This document shows, one piece after another, positions 1 through 12,109 of a stretch of 64,000 nucleotides of DNA (its first letter is position 1; the number at the start of each line of letters is the position of its first letter). Source of the DNA: Diphasiastrum complanatum (lineage: Eukaryota > Streptophyta > Lycopodiopsida > Lycopodiales > Lycopodiaceae). The notes beneath the pieces were generated by a model, which ran no database searches, was not told the DNA's origin, and was given only the letters and a program-made list of their open reading frames with translations. Made by a program: the position numbers and the translations under genes. The stretch is taken from NCBI GenBank assembly GCA_029204225.1, contig CM055098.1, positions 6,049,746-6,113,745 of the forward strand, given 5' to 3'.

Positions 1-38
<38 letters not shown>
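1..38. repeat. (TC)n microsatellite
   Basis: Perfect TC dinucleotide run at the window edge, so its true length is unknown. It is one of six TC/GA tracts in the window. Confidence 0.95.
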
Positions 39-1417
39 GCAATCAACAATGTCACATGCAAATTTTAGAAGCATACACCCTCGGAGATGGCTTGAAGAGG
101 AGGGTTTAGACAAAACGTATGAAATGCATATTGCATCCAGCTCCGTCACAAAGAAGAATTAGATTTCCTGGACCTGCAAACAAAATTTGACACAAAAAAT
201 GGCAGCCTCTCTATCGCGTAAAAACTCTCACACACACCTCTCGGGACCATGCAGAGAAGCAAAAACATTTGGTTTTTTTCGGCCAAAAATGCATTTTTTG
301 CATAATCTGAGCTTATGATTGCTTGCTGGACCTATTAGAAGCTTCTATGCCTCTCTAATGAACTTAGTAGAGTGATTGTAACCTCTGATTGGATGCTTAA
401 TGGGTTGGAGTTGAATTTCGGTTGCATGGAATTTTTGATTGTTTGAGCTCGACCTAGTTACTATGTAAATTTTTCTGTATGATATTGTCATTCAAAGTTA
501 GACTTCTGTTTTTGTTTCTCCAAGCATCCGTCATTCAGGTTGTTGCAACTTTTAGGTTCACAGTACTTTTGTTGGACCCCCTGCCCCAAAAAAAAAATTT
601 GCAAGTAAAGTAACTGTTCGATTTATTCCTTATTTTCAAAACTTGATTTGGTTCTTGATCCATTGCCTAATATGCTCCTTACAAACGCAAAATTGTCAAC
701 ATAAAAATTTTTAGCCCAAGAGTCAATTTCCAAATAATTCAAGAAAAATGTTTTAAAAAAAATGTATTTTGACAATAGATCATGACAAAAAAAAAATACA
801 AACTTTATCATAATACAACATGAATTAATATTTAAAGATCCCACATGATTTTTGAAAAGCCAATCTCCTAAAAAATAAAAGAGGACCCACAATATATACT
901 AGGTATCCGTCATATAGAGTGGGCTACTTGTTGTAGCACCCCAAGCCATTGAAGTGGGGTGGGTGGCTGTAACAAATAGCTCACCATTGGATAACGAATA
1001 CCATATGTAGCATTTATAGATCTATGGTGGAGATTCAAAACTTTTTAAAAGCCTTGCTATGGCTTAGAATTGGGATGTTCTTAATCAATCCGGTAATGCA
1101 ACGTGCCCGTTATCACTTCTTAGAGATGCTAGATATACATTTTTATTTTACCATGCATTTTTCAAAGGATTTTCACTAATGTCTCTCAATTCAAAACTTG
1201 ATACATTATCAATACTCAATTTTTCAGCTAAGAAGTTGATGACTTGTTTTTTTTATCAAAGTCAACTGACATATCTTCTTCTGGATGCGCCTCTAATATT
1301 GATAAAAAAAACCTTGTAAGTCGATCTTTTTTTGCTGATGACAAATTGACAATGATAGTTATCCAATTAACCCAAGTCGTTTGTTCAAAACATATATAAT
1401 TGTTCGCATGGTGGAAG
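39..1417. other. AT-rich intergenic DNA, nothing recognised
   Basis: Low-complexity A/T runs are seen (for example near 590, 760 and 790). No reading frame or motif with recognisable homology was found on either strand. Confidence 0.5.
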
Positions 1418-1680
1418 GCCCCGAGGGCCTTCTATGTAGAGATGGCTCTTTGCTCGAGTGCGAGAGCTTGAGGGCAGGGTACCGACCTCCACGGAATGCA
1501 TCAGGCCCTCGGGCCTTCCACGATGTAATGTCAAATGAGAAGGTGGAGAGAGAATGCACATTCTGGGGAGACACTATAGATTCCGGAGAGAGAATGGAAG
1601 ATTCCAGAGGAGAGAAAAAGGTGAATACATATTATGCTTATTGGAATCACCTCCAAAATACACACAAAACGTGAGCACTT
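1418..1680 (+). repeat. GC-rich dispersed repeat, copy 1
   Basis: A GC-rich patch with the motif CGAGGGCCTTCT and GAGGGCAGGG is followed by ATTCTGGGG and AAAATACACAC...GCACT. The same modules occur in the same order at 34119-34410. This suggests two diverged members of one family, perhaps an LTR. The match is patchy and termini are not defined. Confidence 0.4.
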
Positions 1681-1694
1681 GGCATTATGTAGTA

Positions 1695-1803
1695 GGTAAT
1701 GGCCTTTAGGAGGGCCATTACCATAAATAATATGGGACTCGGGCAGTGAGTGTGGGGGAGGCCACGAGTTGCCTAGGGACCAAATTATTTATGGTAATGG
1801 CCC
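1695..1803. repeat. Three-part inverted repeat
   Basis: GGTAATGGCC at 1695-1704 is the inverse complement of GGCCATTACC at 1713-1722. The segment 1712-1731 is also a perfect 20-bp inverse complement of 1784-1803. The middle arm can therefore pair with either side. It lies just upstream of the CACTA-like frame at 1836. Confidence 0.8.
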
Positions 1804-1835
1804 AACCAAATGGTCATTATCGTGCATAATTCTCG

Positions 1836-2228
1836 TTGGCAGATTTTTATGTTGATTTGAGTAGCATTGTGAATTTGGTCTGTGAATGGCTCTCATACTC
1901 GCATGCGCGTTCTCGGTATCTCTCTCTATTTCGGAGTAGTGCTCGAGATCAAAGTCCAATTTTTGGAGAGCTTGAGTATGTAGGAACCATACAAGCCATA
2001 TATGAGGTGTGTTTTGGTGAAATGGGTAAATATTTGTTGTTTGACGTGAAATGGTTCAAAATCAACTATACAGGATCAAATTCAACTGTCAAAAAAGATC
2101 GTAGTGGATTTTTTGCTATCGATTCAACCAAGACATTAAGCATGGACTTTTTAGACACATTGGTGTTGCCTCGTCATTGTGAACAGGTGTGCATGAATTT
2201 CACATTTTTTTCTTTTTGTCAATTGTGA
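1836..2228 (+). pseudogene. CACTA transposon remnant, DUF4216-like domain
   Basis: This 130-codon open frame resembles the DUF4216 domain found at the C-terminal side of plant CACTA (En/Spm) transposase genes. The family pattern is an ARD-x-NPI-type segment, then a YYG..I..I.E stretch, then LF..KWF, then a basic D..GF segment, and finally a run ending in EQV. Here the counterparts are ARDQSPI, YVGTIQAIYE, LLFDVKWFKI, KKDRSGFFAID and CEQV. Only this domain is recognisable. No transposase core (DDE) is seen nearby, so this is a fragment without function. The assignment rests on remembered family pattern rather than a search. Confidence 0.55.
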
Positions 2229-2463
2229 TCAATGTCATATTAATCATCTACACTACTTTTTCATTACATCTACTTATTGTGAATTAAAATGTGATCATAA
2301 CAAATATCTAATCCTAACATTGCTAAATGTGCAGGTAAATTTTCAACTAGAACCCAAGGGAATAATCCTTGTCCCTTTAGTATCAACGAGGTCTTAACCT
2401 TCCATGCTAGGAAGTTAGATCCTGATGAATCGAGTACTATACAGATCTTGGATTGAGGTATGA

Positions 2464-3528
2464 AGAATGATGTCTATAAACTCCACAGGGCACTATACGG
2501 TTTGAAACAGTATACTAGAGCTTGGTTTCAAAAGATTAACACATTCCTCATTGAACAAGGATTCAAACCAAGCACTGCTAATTGCAACCTCTATTCCAAG
2601 TCTGTACAATAATCTTTCATTATCATCACCTTATATGTGGATGATACGTTGCTTTTTAACAACAATACCAATATGGTCAAGGATTTGAAGCAAATGCTGT
2701 TTTCAGAGTTCGACATGACTAATCTGGGCGAAGCTCACTTCTGTCTCGGAATTCAGATCCATAGAGACAGAGCAAAGCGACTGATTTACATCACTCAACA
2801 AAGGTATCTTCACAATGTTCTTAACAAATACAATTTATTGAATTATAAATTAGCTCACTCACCAATGGATCCAGGCCTGCACTTGTCAAAGGATCAATGT
2901 CCCCAAACTAAGCAGGAAGAGGAGCAGATGAGAGAGTATCTGTATCGATTGATACTTGGATCTCTCATGTACAAAATGGTCTGTACAAGACCAGATATCT
3001 CTTTTGCAGGAAGCTCACTCAGCCAATATATGGCCAATCCTGGTATTACCCATTGGAAGGCTCTCATAAATGTCATGAGATATATGCGAGCTACCATGGA
3101 CCAGTGCATCTGCTATGGAGATGTCAACAACAACAATCTTCATCAGCTTAATGGTTATTCTGGAACAGTCGTAAGCAAACCTCCTTTATCGCACTTTCTT
3201 CTACATAAGCAATACATTGTTGCTTCTCAATCTATTAAGGAAGCGTTTTGGTTGAGAAATTTACTGTCAGACGTCAATCTACATCAGTATAGCCCTAAGA
3301 TTTTATTCTGTGATAATTAGAGTGCCGTTGCCCTATCAGCCAACCCTAGATTTGACTCTAGGAGTAAGCACATTGAAATCAGATATCACTATATCAGGGG
3401 CAAGCTTCTCGACAAAGAGGTAAGCTTGACATACTGCAGAACGCAGGACATGATTGCAGACATATTTACGAAAGCACTCAGTATTAAAGCACACAACAAA
3501 TTTTGTGCATTGCTTAGTCTGAAGATCT
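2464..3528 (+). pseudogene. Ty1/copia reverse transcriptase-RNase H relic
   Basis: This is the 3' half of a copia pol gene. It reads KLHRALYGLKQ, then RAWFQKI, then the polymerase motif LYVDD at about 2631-2645, then GSLMYKMVCTRPDISFA, and the RNase H C-terminus with SKHIEIRYHYIRGKLL and IADIFTKAL. In-frame stops occur just before the YVDD segment (near 2610) and at 3318, and the first RNase H motif (DADWAG region) is degenerate, so it cannot make an enzyme. The frame closes at about 3528 and is followed by a polypurine tract and an LTR, the normal order for a copia 3' end. The gag, protease and integrase parts are missing upstream, so the element is 5'-truncated. Confidence 0.9.
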
Positions 3529-3549
3529 AGGCATTCACGGATCCAGATT

Positions 3550-3562
3550 AAGGAGGGGGGGG
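3550..3562 (+). other. Polypurine tract of copia element
   Basis: A purine run (AAGGAGGGGGGGG) lies directly before TGTTGG, in the position of the plus-strand primer for reverse transcription. Confidence 0.85.
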
Positions 3563-4672
3563 TGTTGGATTTATTTTCTCTACTCTCCTAAATCCCATTT
3601 TAGTCCGCCTCCATTCATGCTGCATATTTACTCGCGTTGTCATGCAATTGGCATATTTACATGCAAATACTCACAGGCGAAGAAAAGGCGATTCACTTCA
3701 ACGAAGGCTGACGTCACCTCTTTACGCTCATGCAGTTGCACTAAGGTTGATGTCACCTCTTTCACGCCCATGCAACTGCGCTAACTGACTAAACAACAAC
3801 AACAGCCACCCATGATCTCTTACAGATAGCACGTCCACTCTGTACTTTCTTCATTAGCACACCTATAACTTTTTGTATATATATATTGGATACCAATTGA
3901 GTATTCACTGACGACGATGAGGAAGAGGAGGAGACGATAAGCTCATGTGTGTAAATTATCATTAGAAGCTCATCAGAGAGATATAGAAAAAGTAGATGTT
4001 TAATGCATTGATTCTTTATTGTCAGTATTAAGATTTTCATTCCTTTTTACAGATTGAAATAAGTTTCGTAGAGCACGCAGTTTCGCCCGCTATTGTTTTG
4101 TGCTCTATTGCATCTTTGACATGTATATCTAATGTACTTAATCTGATTACAGTTCTTTCTTCTGCATTTAGATCTGTGTCAATGTTGTTGTGCTTATTAT
4201 CATTCATTCTGTCTGGTTTTTTTTTTTAGTTACACATTTTGGTAATCTGTTTTAGCGCGACTAATATTTAGTCTTGTCTTTCGCGAATCGTTTGCGACTG
4301 TTATCAGTTGAGCCTAGTCTCTCTCTTCGCAAATCTCTTCGCGAATCTTTTGCAACAAACAATTTGTCTTGTTGTTCGCGATAGATTATTCTTTTGATGT
4401 TCCATTATAGTTTGTCTACGTAATCAAGAACGACCGTGATTTCCATCACCACCATTCTGTTCGTTCTCGTAGGCGTAGTCATGCTTGGGGAGAGAGTCGT
4501 TTAGCTTGTTCCGCTGCGCACGAACATTCTCTGTTCGAGTTCATTTCTCATTCGTGTTTCGTTTCTCATTTGTTTCGTGATTTGTTTCTCGTTCGTGTTC
4601 GTCCTTCTTTCCGTTAAAGCTAATTTTTCAATTCTCACACACGACACCCTCATTCGTCCCTCTCTCCCAACA
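3563..4672 (+). repeat. 3' LTR of copia element (1110 bp)
   Basis: It begins TGTTGG and ends CCAACA, a perfect 6-bp inverted terminal pair, directly after the polypurine tract. A TATA run (TATATATATATTGG, about 3876) followed by a GA-rich leader fits a U3/R boundary. No partner 5' LTR is present in the window. Confidence 0.85.
3701..3781 (+). promoter_or_regulatory. 39-bp direct repeat with TGACGTCA in LTR U3
   Basis: Two tandem copies with a 39-bp period lie upstream of the LTR TATA box. The first holds the palindrome TGACGTCA (3709-3716), a bZIP/TGA-factor site. The second holds TGATGTCA (3748-3755). Repeated cis elements in U3 are typical of LTR promoters. Confidence 0.7.
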
Positions 4673-6410
4673 GTCTATACCACAATTACAACTCAAACTC
4701 CATTGGGTATGGAGTCAAAAATAAGGCATTCATGACCACAAGCACTTTCAATGGCAATCGGTAAGGCAAGTTTCAAATGGTCAACATGAGATTTTCAGGT
4801 AGCCTAGGGAACTTTGAAATGGTCAAGAACCATTCCACTATAGAAAGCCATGACTTTCAGAAAGCTAAATGGGCTATTAGGATTTTCCTCAATCAATAGG
4901 CTTTTACCTCATTTATTATAAATTCACAATAACAAAGACAACCGATTACAAATCAGTTCTTGCTTAGCAATTAGATGGTTATGGTTAGTAGAGCATTTCA
5001 AGATAGATACAGGTTCAGCAACTTCCCGACATGCAGCAAAATTGGCTTTGTAAATGTCGGGCGTTGTCCTCACCAAACAAATACCAAGCCTGCGACAAAT
5101 GGTTAGCTCCCAGGCTATTGCAATTTTTCTAAATTAGGATCAAACTTGTGGATATTCATTGAGATGGCCTTCCTCCAACGTTCCATATGATCACAAGTAA
5201 GCAAAATTAGAAACTAAGCATTCGGCCATAAACAAAAAAAGGGCCGTTGGTAGAAAGCCCAGCCCACAAAAAATCGTAGGTAAAGAGATGAAACCGTAGG
5301 CAGAAAAGGAGAGGACCGATAGGCAGGGTTAGAAGCGCAGATTGGCAAGGTTATGTGTGTAACCCATGATGCACATGGCAGGATTTCAAACAAATCCGCA
5401 GGTCAGGGATAGACCATAGATCAGGATCGTGGATAGGTAGAGAAGGGGTTCGCCAGGCAGGGAACAAGCCTCAACAGGCCGTGTGCAGATCGGATGGAGG
5501 AAAGCCGGTAAGAGACAGGAAAGGGCAGCAAACAGGGTAGAGAGCGCAAACAGAGAAGGTAGGAGGCCGCTGATGAGGGAGCGGGGCACATAATAGGCAG
5601 CAAATAGGAATCAAAATGGGTTAGGCAGCAACGATGGCCTCTCCTTCACGGATTCAACAATCAGCAAGTTCAGACCGTCTCCCTTTACAAATGTTACTAT
5701 TAAGCAGATCAATCCCATATACAAATGCTTATGACCAGGTTTGAATTTCTCTTATGGGTGTAGCAACCCGTTGGCAGCAAGATCACTGATAGGAAGTGGG
5801 AGAAGCCAATTGACATGATTCTACGATTCACAACCAAAAAGTCTGACTCATGGATTGCCATTTGAATCAAGAATCACAATCAGGTTTATACCCAAGCATA
5901 CGAGCTTCTAGACAGGATGGACCAGGCAAAGTCAAGGCCACAGGCCTGTTAGCAGGCCACAGACCTTCACAACATGACACCACGGCCAGCAACCAGCCTA
6001 TGGGCAAGAAATAGAATTGCCACAGACAGGACTCAACAGATTGGAATAGATCAGTACGTGCTAAAGAAATCTGTAAATCACGCTACTTCTAAACACTAGT
6101 TGATCAGTGAATGAAGTGACAACAGAGAGATGAAGAATTTGAGCAAAGTGCATGCATGAGAATTAGTGAAATGTCCCTCCTCCTTTCAACCTGCATCCAA
6201 TAGATGAAGAGAACAAGATGATACTAGACAAATTGCTTACATAGCAATGATCATAAATACACATAACCAGCACCAAATCATAATCAACAAAAAAAATGGT
6301 ACAACACAATGCCATGGATTCCTCCAACAAACCAATAGCAATGAAAATGAATAGAGTTTAGAGTGGAATGCACCAAGACAATCATCTGCCTCTTCTCCTT
6401 TTCCTCCTCC
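4673..6410. other. Gene-free degraded DNA
   Basis: No coding similarity was recognised. The 5280-6060 part is rich in CAGGCAG/GGCAGCAA-like words and may be an old LTR, but no termini can be set. Confidence 0.4.
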
Positions 6411-6676
6411 TTGGGCCCTTTTAACTTTTTAATTTGCAACTTCACTTAGGGCCTCTAATGTCATTTTAGAGTTTTAAGCTCCTAGTCTCTTATTCCTAGG
6501 AATTACAACTTGCTACTTGTGCTCATTGGTGGCTGGGCTTATACACACAGGACGCCAGTGCCTTGCACTTATTATTCTACTGTACTGTGGTGGGGCCCAC
6601 TAGGCAAGGCTTGGCCAACAGTATTTTAAGTGATGGGACCCACTTATTTATTTGTATACATGAAATGCCCACAACA
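6411..6676 (-). repeat. 266-bp dispersed repeat, copy 1 (LTR-like end)
   Basis: About 96% identical by eye (11 substitutions, no indels) to 13175-13440. Both copies end at CCACAACA, which would be TGTTGTGG read from the other strand, a typical LTR start. Flanks differ on both sides, so this is a mobile repeat and not a larger duplication. Confidence 0.8.
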
Positions 6677-6834
6677 GGGTCCACGGCCCAAAGTAGTGTT
6701 GGTTCCTTGGCACTAGGCTGCAACTGTCGTGAAGGGGTGCTGTTGTCGGTTCTTTTATTGCTGGGACATGGGTGCTTCAGGAAAAGCGTGGATAGAATTC
6801 GCTTACGTAAAACTTGAGGCTTATTGATTGTTGA

Positions 6835-7220
6835 TCAGCAAGAACATGGACTTGTCAGATTTTCAATAATACCCATAAGGGTTTGGTGGCCATACCGGAT
6901 AACCTTGTTCTTGACAATTGGGTAGTCGAGGCATTCCATCGAAGGATCCCAAGATAAATCTTGTTGATGTAATGGATCTTCATAGATCGGCACAACTGGT
7001 CCCAATGTCATAGACTCCCCCAAATCATAATGTGGATATAACATGCTTGACTCTCTTGTCTGTCCAAGTATTCATGGTATGTCATAACCTGACGACTTTC
7101 CTCAGTAGTCAATATCATAGATTGAGGACAAGGTTTTGTCATTGTAGACACTAGTGCTTGCTGTACTGGAGGCCTATTTGGGCTTGGATTCCCTGGATTT
7201 GGCCTTTGAAGAATGGACAT
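6835..7220 (-). pseudogene. Unrecognised reading frame in two frames, probably TE-derived
   Basis: Two overlapping minus-strand frames (7220-7008 and 7044-6835) share the CYIH..YDLG/IMIWG region where they cross, as if one coding region had suffered a frameshift near 7040. The joined content is hydrophilic and rich in Pro, Gln and acidic residues. No family is recognised. It could be chance. Confidence 0.25.
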
Positions 7221-7652
7221 ACCCCGAATTGGAATTAATTTGGGTTAATGTTGTTATGTGAAAATCTTGGTTAGCAAAATCATTACATGTATTCAATGTT
7301 GTCATGATTGTGTTTTCGTTTTCATTTCATGATTTCATAACAATATGTTAAGTAATTGTGTAGAGCATACGATCATACTTCCAAATGAAAAAGTAACATA
7401 GACCCAACCTCAATCTACATTCTCATGGCTTAGCCTTCTATGACGATACACAATGCTAGTAACTACAAATAGATCACTAAAAACTAAATCTTGATGTACA
7501 TGAGCAAACAAACAAGTGATATGAGTGGGCTTGACATGAAAACCCATGTTTGATATGACCGAGATGTTTATCAAAATATGATTATTCTAAAGAGGCTACA
7601 CATGAGCAGTTTATGTGACCTACACTATTTGGGACATTCTCTCAATGCTCGA

Positions 7653-7720
7653 AGGAATTATCAACCAATTGATGAACGTAGGTGATAGGAATTATCAACC
7701 AATTGATGAACATAGGTGAT
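7653..7720. repeat. 34-bp tandem duplication
   Basis: AGGAATTATCAACCAATTGATGAAC followed by a TAGGTGAT tail occurs twice in a row with one substitution. Confidence 0.8.
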
Positions 7721-8036
7721 AGGAACATTGCTACAATATGCACACTTTGCTATTGCTACAACACTTAAGGACCTTCTATGAACTTGGCTACAAAAAACAT
7801 GTTTCATAATTGCAAATTGCCATGGCATACTTGGGTCATACTTGGGTATTCCCACTTTTAAAACGAATTCGGTGTGAATTTGGGGTCTTACCCCTTGAAT
7901 CTTAATGCATCACCTATTCTGAAAAAAAGTAAGTAATCTTATGTATTTTGGAAGGACCATGGCAACTCTCCTAAGCTCGACAAGCAGTACACAAGATTGT
8001 TCCTTATTATAATGGACTTTGCATGTGATTAATAGC

Positions 8037-8049
8037 ACTACAAGAAGTG
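8037..8049 (+). other. Isolated CACTA-like terminus
   Basis: CACTACAAGAAGT resembles the end of CACTA transposons (CACTACAAGAAA). No inverse partner or subterminal repeats were found, so this may be coincidence. Confidence 0.2.
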
Positions 8050-8428
8050 AGATGATTTTTACACTTTCGCTTTGAAATTTAATATGTCGACATGAGGTTT
8101 GTCTTTGATGCTCAGTTCTTATGAAACAAGTCTCAAGGATTTGTAGAAGTTGTGAGTTTTACTTACAATTATGGCAATGAAGAATGCACCCAGCAGTGAA
8201 AAACCATCCATGGCAATGAAAGCAACCCTAAAACAATGAGACTCATGGCAAGTCAGAGTCTTTACAAAATCATCACCTACAATGCTAAGGGGTAGTAGTT
8301 TGATGAAAAGGAGACAATGCCCAGGTTTGAATCTTTTTGAGCTTCCATGTCATACAATCTGCTACCCGTGATCCGCACAAAAATGATGTAAGCTCCTAGA
8401 GGAGCACATGACACTATATTAAGCAAGA

Positions 8429-9700
8429 ATGGAGCAGTGTTGGAAAGGGAGCAGCGAGCAGCGACGTTGGATCAATAGTGTGGACAGGTCACAAGCATCG
8501 ACAAAAAAACGTAGGCAATGTCATACATTAGACATAAGCATGGGCAAATTTGACATGATCCCTAGGACCGTTTGTGTGAAAGATTTCAGATCCTTAAGAT
8601 CCAATCTACTTGAATGATCTTTGGTTAGAAAGAGAAATACACTACCAATTTCACCAATGTAGAAAAATCAGCATCTACACACAATTTGAGATGCAAACAC
8701 TAATAGAACTCGATCAAACTTGAATGAAATGATTATGTACTGTTGCTGTCCGTACAAAACCAGCAAGCTACTGTATTTCACACATGTGGATCCAAAAATA
8801 ACAAATATAGATCATTCTACACATAGAATTGCAAGCAATCACCAAGATAGTGCACTAATGGATAGTAGAACCCAAGAGAACCATGTATAAGCATGAAATG
8901 AGATAGAGAAGAGAGAAGATGACTCTCTCCACGAGTTACATCCTTTTATATCAGGTCCAAACCCTATTTGGCCACTTGGCTTTCCCACCAAAATGCTAAC
9001 CCTACCAATTTTGGGTCTAGATTCAATTTACCCAACTTATTCAAATTGAATCTACTCAAACTCGCATTCTATCTTTCCCACACTTTCAAAAAGTGTTTAT
9101 TCAAATGAAATTTAGACTAATGAACTTTGAAAAGTCAACCTCTAAGTCTAAAGCAAGTTTTGGCCTCAATATGCCAAATATGGAAATATTGCAAAATGTG
9201 ATGAAACTAGTTGAATCTTTCACAGTTTGTTACACTCCATGAGCAATAGCTGGGAGTGAACAGACCTTCTTATTGTAGGAAATACAACAAGGCCTCTTCT
9301 TACTCATAGCATCCAGCTATAGACAAAGTATTGTGAACTAATGTTGCTTGAAGAGTTTATGTCAAAATCATGATTCCTTTGGCTGGCAATTAGCTGTGGC
9401 ATCCAAAAGTCTACAGGGCGTTGGAAAGGGATCAGGGAGCAGTGTTGGAAAGGGATCGTTGATCAATAGCGTGGGAAAAGCCATAGGTGTGGGCAAATTA
9501 TGATATAACCTCCAGGATCGTTTGTCACACAGCTTCTTGAGCAATGTCTACCTCCCTCCTTTTTCATTTTCTTTTTCATTGAACTCTAATTGTAGGAAAT
9601 ACAACAAAGGCTCTTCTTACTCATAGCATCCAGCTATAGGTGAATTATTGTGAACCGAGTTTATGTCAAAATCATAGTTCTTGAAGTAATGTCATTCACA
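8429..9700. repeat. Degenerate local duplications
   Basis: The segment 8429-8590 (GGAGCAGTGTTGGAAAGGGA, then GATCAATAG, then GGGCAAATT, then GACCGTTTGTG) recurs in shortened form at 9419-9530. A second segment (TGTAGGAAATACAACAA, then CTCATAGCATCCAGCTATAG) at 9275 recurs at 9592. No coding is seen. This is probably shuffled TE debris. Confidence 0.5.
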
Positions 9701-11247
9701 AGGCAAGGAGTTAGAACATTGATATCCATCACAAAACTTTGATGCGCTCTTCATACAACTACTCCCACAAAATCCTTCACATAGATAATAGTCTATTACA
9801 CAACATGTGCATTCACAAGGTGTTAGTAAACATGGTAGGCATGAAATCAGATTTCCTCAGACCGACACTCCCTTCATGCTAGGCACCATCTCTTCACTAT
9901 ATTAAAAACAAATTCTTCTCACGGGATTGATTGTGTTCAAAATGATGCGACCCTGCATGTCACTCCAACATGGGTCATGCAAGACTGCTTCATCGAAGTC
10001 AGAACTCAATTGTTCTTTCTTAACACATGCATGCGTATCTAAAACACAGAAACTTGGAAATTCGAACACGAACTGTGGCTGAATAATATCTGAATGAGCT
10101 TGTAACCATAGATATGATGTGCACAACATGAAGCAAATTATTCTCTGTTATACCCTAATTTCCAAGTGTTTTGGTGAAGAAGCTTCTCTCCCCACTTCTA
10201 GAGGTAATGTGATGAGTCAACAGGGAACCGCCCATCCATGTGCATGCAAATGTCTAGTGTTTTCAACAATCTAAGACATTTAATTCTTGCTCAATTCTTT
10301 TGTTTATCCACCAACCAACCTCATGGAAGCATGGTCATGAATTCAGAAGGGTTGATTGTAGATTATGGTCTCTGATCAAGAATGGCCCAGGAGAACTTCT
10401 TATATTTGTATTATAATATAAATAGACTTACAAGAATTTTACATTTATTAGATTACATATGTCATCCGCATAATTTGTAGAAATGTCCCTTCGTACATCT
10501 GATCATACTCTTGTTTAATTGTACCACCAAGTCAGGGTTCAAGGGGCACTTTAGATCACTATTGACTAGGAATTTAGCATTGTGAACATGTAAAAGTCCC
10601 ACACACATTTGCATAAAAGTGTGTATATACCCAATTGCAAATGGGCTCATTATGCTATGAAATGTCATCGATATATTCTTAAGAAATCGATATCCTAATG
10701 ATCTATTAAATGTAGATGGTAAATATGATCTAACTATGTAGCTACCCATGTTCACAAAGAGGGTGTAGTTTTTGGTTTAATGTGTTTCAATATTAAAAAT
10801 AAATCATGAATACCATGATGTACTTATCAACTTAAAACTCTAAGGCTACCCACTTGATTAAGTTTAGAATATTGAGACAAAAAATTAGCAGAGTGAGAAA
10901 GTTGGGAAAATCCCAAGAGGTAATGGCATAGATGAAGGAGCTTTGATTTAGGCCATAATTGTGGTAGATTTAGGGTTAGGGTAGGATCTAGGAAACTCTA
11001 ATATCAAATTTGATTTCATCTAGATATAGTTTGGATCATGACAATATACATATTGATGAGAGTATTCAAGCAAATTGCATTGGAGCTTCTTCTACATACA
11101 TTGCCTTTCTGTGGCTTGTACACTATTGATCAAACTCATCTCCATAGTAGGAGAATATACATCGTTTTGAGAAAATATATTCCAAGAAATATTGGTTGGC
11201 ATGATCAATATTTTGGAGAAAAAAAACTTGCAAAACTCGCAATTGAT
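9701..11247. other. Gene-free AT-rich DNA
   Basis: Short open frames occur but none shows a recognisable motif. Confidence 0.4.
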
Positions 11248-11463
11248 TTACTCGCAAAATGTCTGGACTTCATAGGATGCTAATTCTGCCATATTAGATC
11301 TGATCCTTTTGGGCAGTCCAGCATAGTATTTTGCCATGACGATCCATTCAGGAATCGGTGGATTACAATCCTTTACTAGATGATAGATCCGATAGGTGTA
11401 GTCTCGGATTGTTTCAATAGGGAACTTTTTCAATTTCGATAATCCTACAAGGGCGGCCTCCAT
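11248..11463 (-). pseudogene. Retrotransposon gag-like fragment
   Basis: A 71-codon frame with the style of a plant LTR-retroelement gag: a leading ALVGLSKLKKF segment, then ETIRDYTYRIYHLVKDCNPP, then PEWIVMAKYYAGLP and RIRSNMAELASYE. The DY..R...L pattern followed by a F/Y-x-x-GLP segment is common to Retrotrans_gag domains. No pol or LTR is attached. Confidence 0.45.
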
Positions 11464-12099
11464 AGTTCAGCACTAGAATGTCGCAAAGTAGCTAGTTGGT
11501 GAATTGCTTCAAGGTTTGCTCAATGACTCTAGTGTTCCAACCTTTTTTTTTTTTTTTGGGAGATGGAGAAGAAGAAAAATAGAAGAGAATCGGTAAACGG
11601 TGGATCAGTATGGATGAGAATAGAGACAGAAATGGATTTATCTAGCAGAGATGGAGACAGGAGATGGAATAGAGATGGGACAGAAGAATGATGGATGGAT
11701 AGTGGTTGATGTGGAGGGAACTGATCGGCTTCATCTAAGGTTCATTCACTTGATTCAGTCCAGGGATGTTGGATCTTGATGGGTAATGTGACTGCAACCT
11801 AGATTTGACAAGATTTGATTAGTTTCAGTTGGATAATAGTGTGATTTTAGCCCTTTTTCTTGGGTTTTTTTTTTTTTGAGATTTCTTCATATCTGAGTGA
11901 ATCAAACCTTCAACCTTCCTACAATGGTTGTATCTAGACCATTTCTAGACAATGTGAGTTCTTCAAGAGTTCTTGATGGACAGATTTGTCAGGATCTGGA
12001 TAAAACTCAGTTTTTTGGCACTTTTTCATAGATATTTGAAAATCTAACCATTGGATCTTTACAAAAATTTCACAATAGCCAGATCTAGGTTAGATCTAT
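11464..12099. other. Gene-free DNA with homopolymer tracts
   Basis: Poly-T runs at about 11543 and 11865 and a GGATGG/AGAGATGG-rich stretch at 11620-11710. Nothing else is recognised. Confidence 0.4.
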
Positions 12100-12109
12100 C
12101 TATTAAACT

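Noticed and set aside
5386-5603. Overlapping 60-67-codon minus frames, Leu/Ser-rich
   Set aside because: No conserved motif or splice structure; composition effect of a GGCAGG-rich stretch.
10966-10985. TTTAGGGTTAGGGT telomere-like word
   Set aside because: Two units only, expected by chance in AT-rich plant DNA.
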